Shown: positions 61,464-63,739 of the stretch, in pieces
Position numbering within the stretch: position 1 is the stretch's first letter
How the letters are laid out: each line of letters starts with the position of its first letter
Origin: an uncultured Ruminococcus sp.
GTDB lineage: Bacteria; Bacillota; Clostridia; Oscillospirales; Acutalibacteraceae
NCBI GenBank assembly: GCA_902762375.1
Contig: CACWNY010000005.1
Location: forward strand, 1 to 63,739
Direction of reading: 5' to 3'
DNA: 63,739 nucleotides
The notes under the pieces: generated by a model
What the model saw: the letters and a program-made list of their open reading frames with translations, nothing else
Told to the model about the DNA's origin: nothing
The model's database searches: none
Made by a program: the position numbers and the translations under genes

Positions 61464-62035
61464 TGGATTTTGTTTTTGATTGTGAGTATGCCGTTATCGA
61501 AGTCGCAGATGTAACCGCAACCGTTCCCTAACATATAATCATAGAAATCTTTTTTAGGTCGGCACAGCGTTTCAAAGGTTGTCATAATTGTTCCGCCGTG
61601 AATGACAAAAGCCAGTACCCCACAGTTCTTGAACTGTTCTGTGGTTTCCAAAAAAGCAGTAACACATCTGTTTTTGAAATCTTCATAAGTTTCACCGTTC
61701 GGAAAAGAAGATTTTCCTTTTCGGGTAATCATGTTCTGAAAATTGATATCTGTACATAAATCTTCATAAGTTTTTCCCTCAAAATCCCCGAAATTACATT
61801 CATGCAGATTTTCGACAATATGTAATTCTTTGTCGGGATAGATAATTTCAGCGGTCTGTGTACATCTTTGCATGGGACTGGAAACCAGCACATCAATGTC
61901 AGGATAGATATTTTGACGGACTTTGTTTTTGATTTCAGCAATGCCGATATCACAAAGCGGAATATCCTGTGAACCGATATATCTTTTTTCAATATTGCCT
62001 GCGGTTTTTCCGTGTCTGATAAAAATAATACGCAT
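61460..62035 (-). CDS. cobC: Histidine phosphatase, probable alpha-ribazole phosphatase
   Basis: 191 residues of the phosphoglycerate-mutase-like superfamily: catalytic FIRHGKTAGN (His8), SSPMQRCTQTAEI, ECNFGDFEGK and AFVIHGGTI with the second His. Co-translated with cbiB, which supports CobC (dephosphorylating alpha-ribazole phosphate or adenosylcobalamin phosphate) over a generic phosphatase. Confidence 0.87.
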   Translation of the reverse strand: MRIIFIRHGKTAGNIEKRYIGSQDIPLCDIGIAEIKNKVRQNIYPDIDVLVSSPMQRCTQTAEIIYPDKELHIVENLHECNFGDFEGKTYEDLCTDINFQNMITRKGKSSFPNGETYEDFKNRCVTAFLETTEQFKNCGVLAFVIHGGTIMTTFETLCRPKKDFYDYMLGNGCGYICDFDNGILTIKNKIQ

Positions 62036-62077
62036 TTTTTTATTGCCCTTTCCGAATAAAAAATTTCGTTATAGAAA

Positions 62078-62104
62078 AAGCCCGATTATTTTGAAAAATA
62101 ACCG
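62078..62104 (-). terminator. Terminator of the P-loop kinase gene
   Basis: Minus-strand CGGTTATTTT pairs with AAAATAATCG (one wobble), then GGCTTTTTC. It separates this gene from cobC. Confidence 0.6.
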
Positions 62105-62120
62105 AACTTATCTGTTCATT

Positions 62121-62642
62121 TCAATTTAGATTTAATGTTATTTCCAGAGGATATTCTTTATCAATCCATATATAGTTAAGTCCGTATTTGGTGCAATTCT
62201 GATAATAATACTGATTATCTTGTATTGCACACTCAGCAGTAAAATCAGAATCATTTTTTCTGTTTTCAATCGCATTGGCGTATTTGATAATATCATTAAA
62301 ATGACGATGGATATATGTTTTGCTCATTATCAGACAAACATATTTTATTTGAGATAAGTATTCTTTTTCAAAAGAATTTTTCCAGTCAAAAGGAATATAA
62401 CACCCCTCAATAATCAGATGTTGTTTATTCTCTACGGCAGTTTTGATAATTTCCTGTAAAATTCCCCATAAATACGGTGTCAGTTTATCGTCATCATAAG
62501 GAGTAAGGTCAGTATTTCCACTTCTTATCAATCCCATTTTCAACAAGTCAATGGATAAATACGGATATTTATATTTATCAAGCATTTTCTGTGCAAGCAA
62601 AGTCTTACCTGTGTGAGATGCTCCACTTATCAGAATAACCAT
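62121..62642 (-). CDS. P-loop nucleoside/small-molecule kinase-like protein
   Basis: 173 residues with Walker A ISGASHTGKTLLAQ (about 5-18), a Walker B-like LIIEGCYIPFDW region and a lid-like helical segment. It resembles adenylate/phosphoglycerate-type small kinases. It lacks features I would expect of CobU, so I do not assign it to cobalamin synthesis despite the position. It has its own terminator and no clear ribosome binding site beyond AAAGGAAT. Confidence 0.75.
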   Translation of the reverse strand: MVILISGASHTGKTLLAQKMLDKYKYPYLSIDLLKMGLIRSGNTDLTPYDDDKLTPYLWGILQEIIKTAVENKQHLIIEGCYIPFDWKNSFEKEYLSQIKYVCLIMSKTYIHRHFNDIIKYANAIENRKNDSDFTAECAIQDNQYYYQNCTKYGLNYIWIDKEYPLEITLNLN

Positions 62643-62661
62643 TTGTTAGATTCCTTTATAC

Positions 62662-62870
62662 AATTTTTCTACCTGAACGATTGAACATCAGGTAATGATT
62701 TTCAAAATCTGCTTACGCAGATTTTATTTTGAATTTTTATCCATTAAAGGGCTTCGCCCTTTAAAATCCCACAAGGGGCTACCGCCCCTTGACCCTGTCC
62801 ACTTTTTGAAAAAAGTGGACAAAAACTTTTAAGTGGACAAAAACTTTTAATTGTCATAGCTATAGGTTGC
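62662..62870 (+). repeat. MITE-1 repeat copy with left outer end and internal duplication
   Basis: Left end AATTTTTCTACCTGAACGAT, AAATCTGC/GCAGATTT palindrome, AAAGGGC/GCCCTTT, AAGGGGC/GCCCCTT, CCACTTTTT/AAAAAGTGG and an exact 18-bp tandem duplication (62813-62830 and 62831-62848). The right outer end is not recognisable. Confidence 0.83.
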
Positions 62871-62929
62871 TTTTCTATAATTATATCCTTAAGATTGATA
62901 ACTTTCATTTGTTTAATCTTTTCCACCAT
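62744..62929 (-). pseudogene. Short ORF cut off by MITE-1 insertion
   Basis: Starts MVEKIKQMKVINLKDIIIEK, about 21-23 non-repeat residues, then runs into MITE-1 sequence and stops. A near-consensus promoter lies directly upstream, but there is no good ribosome binding site. It may be the surviving beginning of a gene whose body was lost. I do not recognise the family. Confidence 0.35.
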
Positions 62930-62947
62930 AATAACGATGTCATTTTA

Positions 62948-62976
62948 AGTATAATCAAAAGATAAAGCGTTGTCAA
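62948..62976 (-). promoter_or_regulatory. Strong sigma-A promoter facing the MITE-1 copy
   Basis: Minus-strand TTGACA (62976-62971), 17 bp, TATACT (62953-62948). Transcripts would cross the short ORF and MITE-1 and reach the P-loop kinase gene. Confidence 0.75.
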
Positions 62977-63103
62977 GCGTCATTTTTTGTCCGAATACCA
63001 ATAAAAACATAATCATATATTATCGTTTTTCTTTAGAATTAAAAGAAAATTTTATCCATAATCTACAATAAAAAAAATATTGAAACTTTTTTCAAAAAAA
63101 CTA

Positions 63104-63132
63104 TTGACAAAAGACGGAAGATTTGCTAAAAT
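63104..63132 (+). promoter_or_regulatory. Promoter of the tRNA cluster
   Basis: TTGACA (63104-63109), 17 bp, TAAAAT (63127-63132), 40 bp before tRNA-Gly. Confidence 0.88.
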
Positions 63133-63172
63133 ACTGACTGTCGCTTGAGGATAGCGGTAACGCACAGAAGTT

Positions 63173-63246
63173 GCGGATGTAGTTTAGTGGTAGAACTTCA
63201 GCCTTCCAAGCTGATCGTGTGGGTTCGATTCCCATCATCCGCTCCA
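63173..63246 (+). tRNA. tRNA-Gly (TCC)
   Basis: Acceptor GCGGATG/CATCCGC, anticodon stem CAGCC...  with loop TTCCAAG giving anticodon TCC, GGTTCGATTCC T-arm, CCA encoded. Confidence 0.95.
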
Positions 63247-63273
63247 GCCACTTTTATTCAGCAATGACTATTT

Positions 63274-63350
63274 GCGCCAGTAGCTCAGCTGGATAGAGCA
63301 ACTGCCTTCTAAGCAGTAGGTCAGGGGTTCGAGTCCCTTCTGGCGCGCCA
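63274..63350 (+). tRNA. tRNA-Arg (TCT)
   Basis: Acceptor GCGCCAG/CTGGCGC, anticodon loop CTTCTAA (TCT), GGTTCGAGTCC T-arm, CCA encoded. Confidence 0.95.
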
Positions 63351-63355
63351 TGTAT

Positions 63356-63433
63356 GGTGGGTATAGCTTAGTTGGTTAAAGCGCCAGTTTGTGGCACTGG
63401 AGACCGTCGGTTCGAATCCGACTATCCACCCCA
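63356..63433 (+). tRNA. tRNA-His (GTG)
   Basis: Includes the extra 5' G(-1) before GTGGGTA, pairing with TATCCAC and the C discriminator; anticodon loop TTGTGGC (GTG); CCA encoded. Confidence 0.95.
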
Positions 63434-63438
63434 TCTAT

Positions 63439-63514
63439 GATCCATTAGCTCAGTCGGTAGAGCACTTGACTTTTAATCAAGGTGTCCGGGGTTCGAATCC
63501 CCGATGGGTCACCA
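63439..63514 (+). tRNA. tRNA-Lys (TTT)
   Basis: Acceptor GATCCAT/ATGGGTC with one G:U pair, anticodon loop CTTTTAA (TTT), GGTTCGAATCC T-arm, CCA encoded. Confidence 0.95.
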
Positions 63515-63552
63515 CAACCACACAGGTTCACACGCTTGTGTGGTTGTTTTTT
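63515..63552 (+). terminator. Terminator between tRNA-Lys and tRNA-Gln
   Basis: CAACCACACA / TGTGTGGTTG stem starting right after the tRNA-Lys CCA, followed by TTTTTT. Confidence 0.88.
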
Positions 63553-63566
63553 CAATTTTCATACCT

Positions 63567-63642
63567 TGAGCTGTCGCCAAGCGGTAAGGCAACGGACTTT
63601 GACTCCGTCATCCCGTGGGTTCGAATCCCGCCAGCTCAGCCA
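63567..63642 (+). tRNA. tRNA-Gln (TTG)
   Basis: Acceptor TGAGCTG/CAGCTCA, anticodon loop TTTGACT-type with TTG, GGTTCGAATCC T-arm, G discriminator, CCA encoded. Lies beyond an intrinsic terminator with no clear promoter of its own. GatCAB in the window suggests it could be charged with Glu first. Confidence 0.93.
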
Positions 63643-63670
63643 TCTTTCTCGTATAAAAAAGATATCAGCT

Positions 63671-63698
63671 AAAAAACCCCGTAATTACGGGGTTTTTT
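63671..63698. terminator. Terminator of the tRNA cluster
   Basis: 28-bp perfect palindrome AAAAAACCCCGTAA / TTACGGGGTTTTTT, so it can terminate in either direction. Confidence 0.92.
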
Positions 63699-63739
63699 AG
63701 GCTTTTCAGAGCCAAAATTTCATTGTCGTATAAAAGATG

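Noticed and set aside
62121..62642. CobU (adenosylcobinamide kinase)
   Set aside because: It has a P-loop and lies beside cobC, but the rest of the protein does not show CobU features and it has its own terminator.
1336..62870. CRISPR array
   Set aside because: The recurrent sequences are dispersed over the whole window, contain internal hairpins and have no regular spacers or cas genes.
63391..63700. Two protein-coding frames (93 and 72 residues) across the tRNA genes
   Set aside because: They are translations of tRNA-His, tRNA-Lys and tRNA-Gln and have no ribosome binding sites.

Overview
The window is about 64 kb of low-GC, gene-dense chromosome from a spore-forming anaerobic Firmicute. 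I infer class Clostridia, most likely a Ruminococcus-like member of the Oscillospirales. The evidence is spoIIR, a standalone [FeFe] hydrogenase, a BspA/Big_2 secreted protein with a starch-binding-like tail, an L27 precursor next to the Prp protease, Mini-III, GatCAB beside AspRS, and strong AGGAGG-type ribosome binding sites. I see no plasmid, prophage or CRISPR hallmark.

Layout. 1-1.3 kb: rpsF-ssb-rpsR (minus) with a consensus promoter and a probable S6/S18 leader. 1.6-5.3 kb: OmpR-type regulator and sensor kinase, then spoIIR behind a hairpin that covers its ribosome binding site. 5.4-8 kb: a Tet(M)-like ribosomal GTPase fused to a Rae1/YacP-type NYN nuclease. 8.3-11.6 kb: greA-lysS and divergent ychF. 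11.8-15.8 kb: an SPFH/zinc-ribbon/membrane-protein cluster resembling B. subtilis ydjGHI, without pspA. 16-19.8 kb: a 28-residue membrane peptide, then mrnC, obg, rpmA, prp and rplU. 19.8-25.3 kb: metA-proA and dnaG-rpoD. 25.6-35.8 kb (plus): hydrogenase, cstA, comM, murA, walJ, rlmH, phosphohexomutase. 35.9-44.8 kb (minus): aminopeptidase, lytic transglycosylase, coaE, tsaC, prfA, coaBC, nadB-nadC. 45.2-47.5 kb: secreted LRR/Big_2 protein. 47.9-55.9 kb (minus): aspS-gatC, then a methyltransferase and a truncated modification methylase, then gatA-gatB and an ADP-ribosylglycohydrolase. 56.3-62.6 kb: cobalamin genes (damaged btuR, cobQ, cobD, cbiB, cobC) interrupted by a plus-strand hydrolase. 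63.1-63.7 kb: five tRNAs.

The dominant non-coding structure is a family of hairpin-rich repeats present at more than 20 loci, about one per 3 kb. The most complete copies (near 15.8, 25.6 and 44.9 kb) are about 210-220 bp and carry roughly 25-bp imperfect terminal inverted repeats, so I read the family as a miniature inverted-repeat transposable element (called MITE-1 here). Copies sit mostly at gene ends, often as two facing halves, and supply the last codons and/or the stop of at least three genes. A second repeat (element-2) has inserted into a MITE-1 hairpin loop at 34 kb.

The strongest candidates for something undescribed are the ribosomal GTPase-RNase fusion, whose Tet(M) drug-displacing loop is replaced; the MITE-1 family with its effects on gene ends; the spoIIR translation-control hairpin; and the SPFH membrane cluster. 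All product names come from reading motifs by eye; no database search was run.
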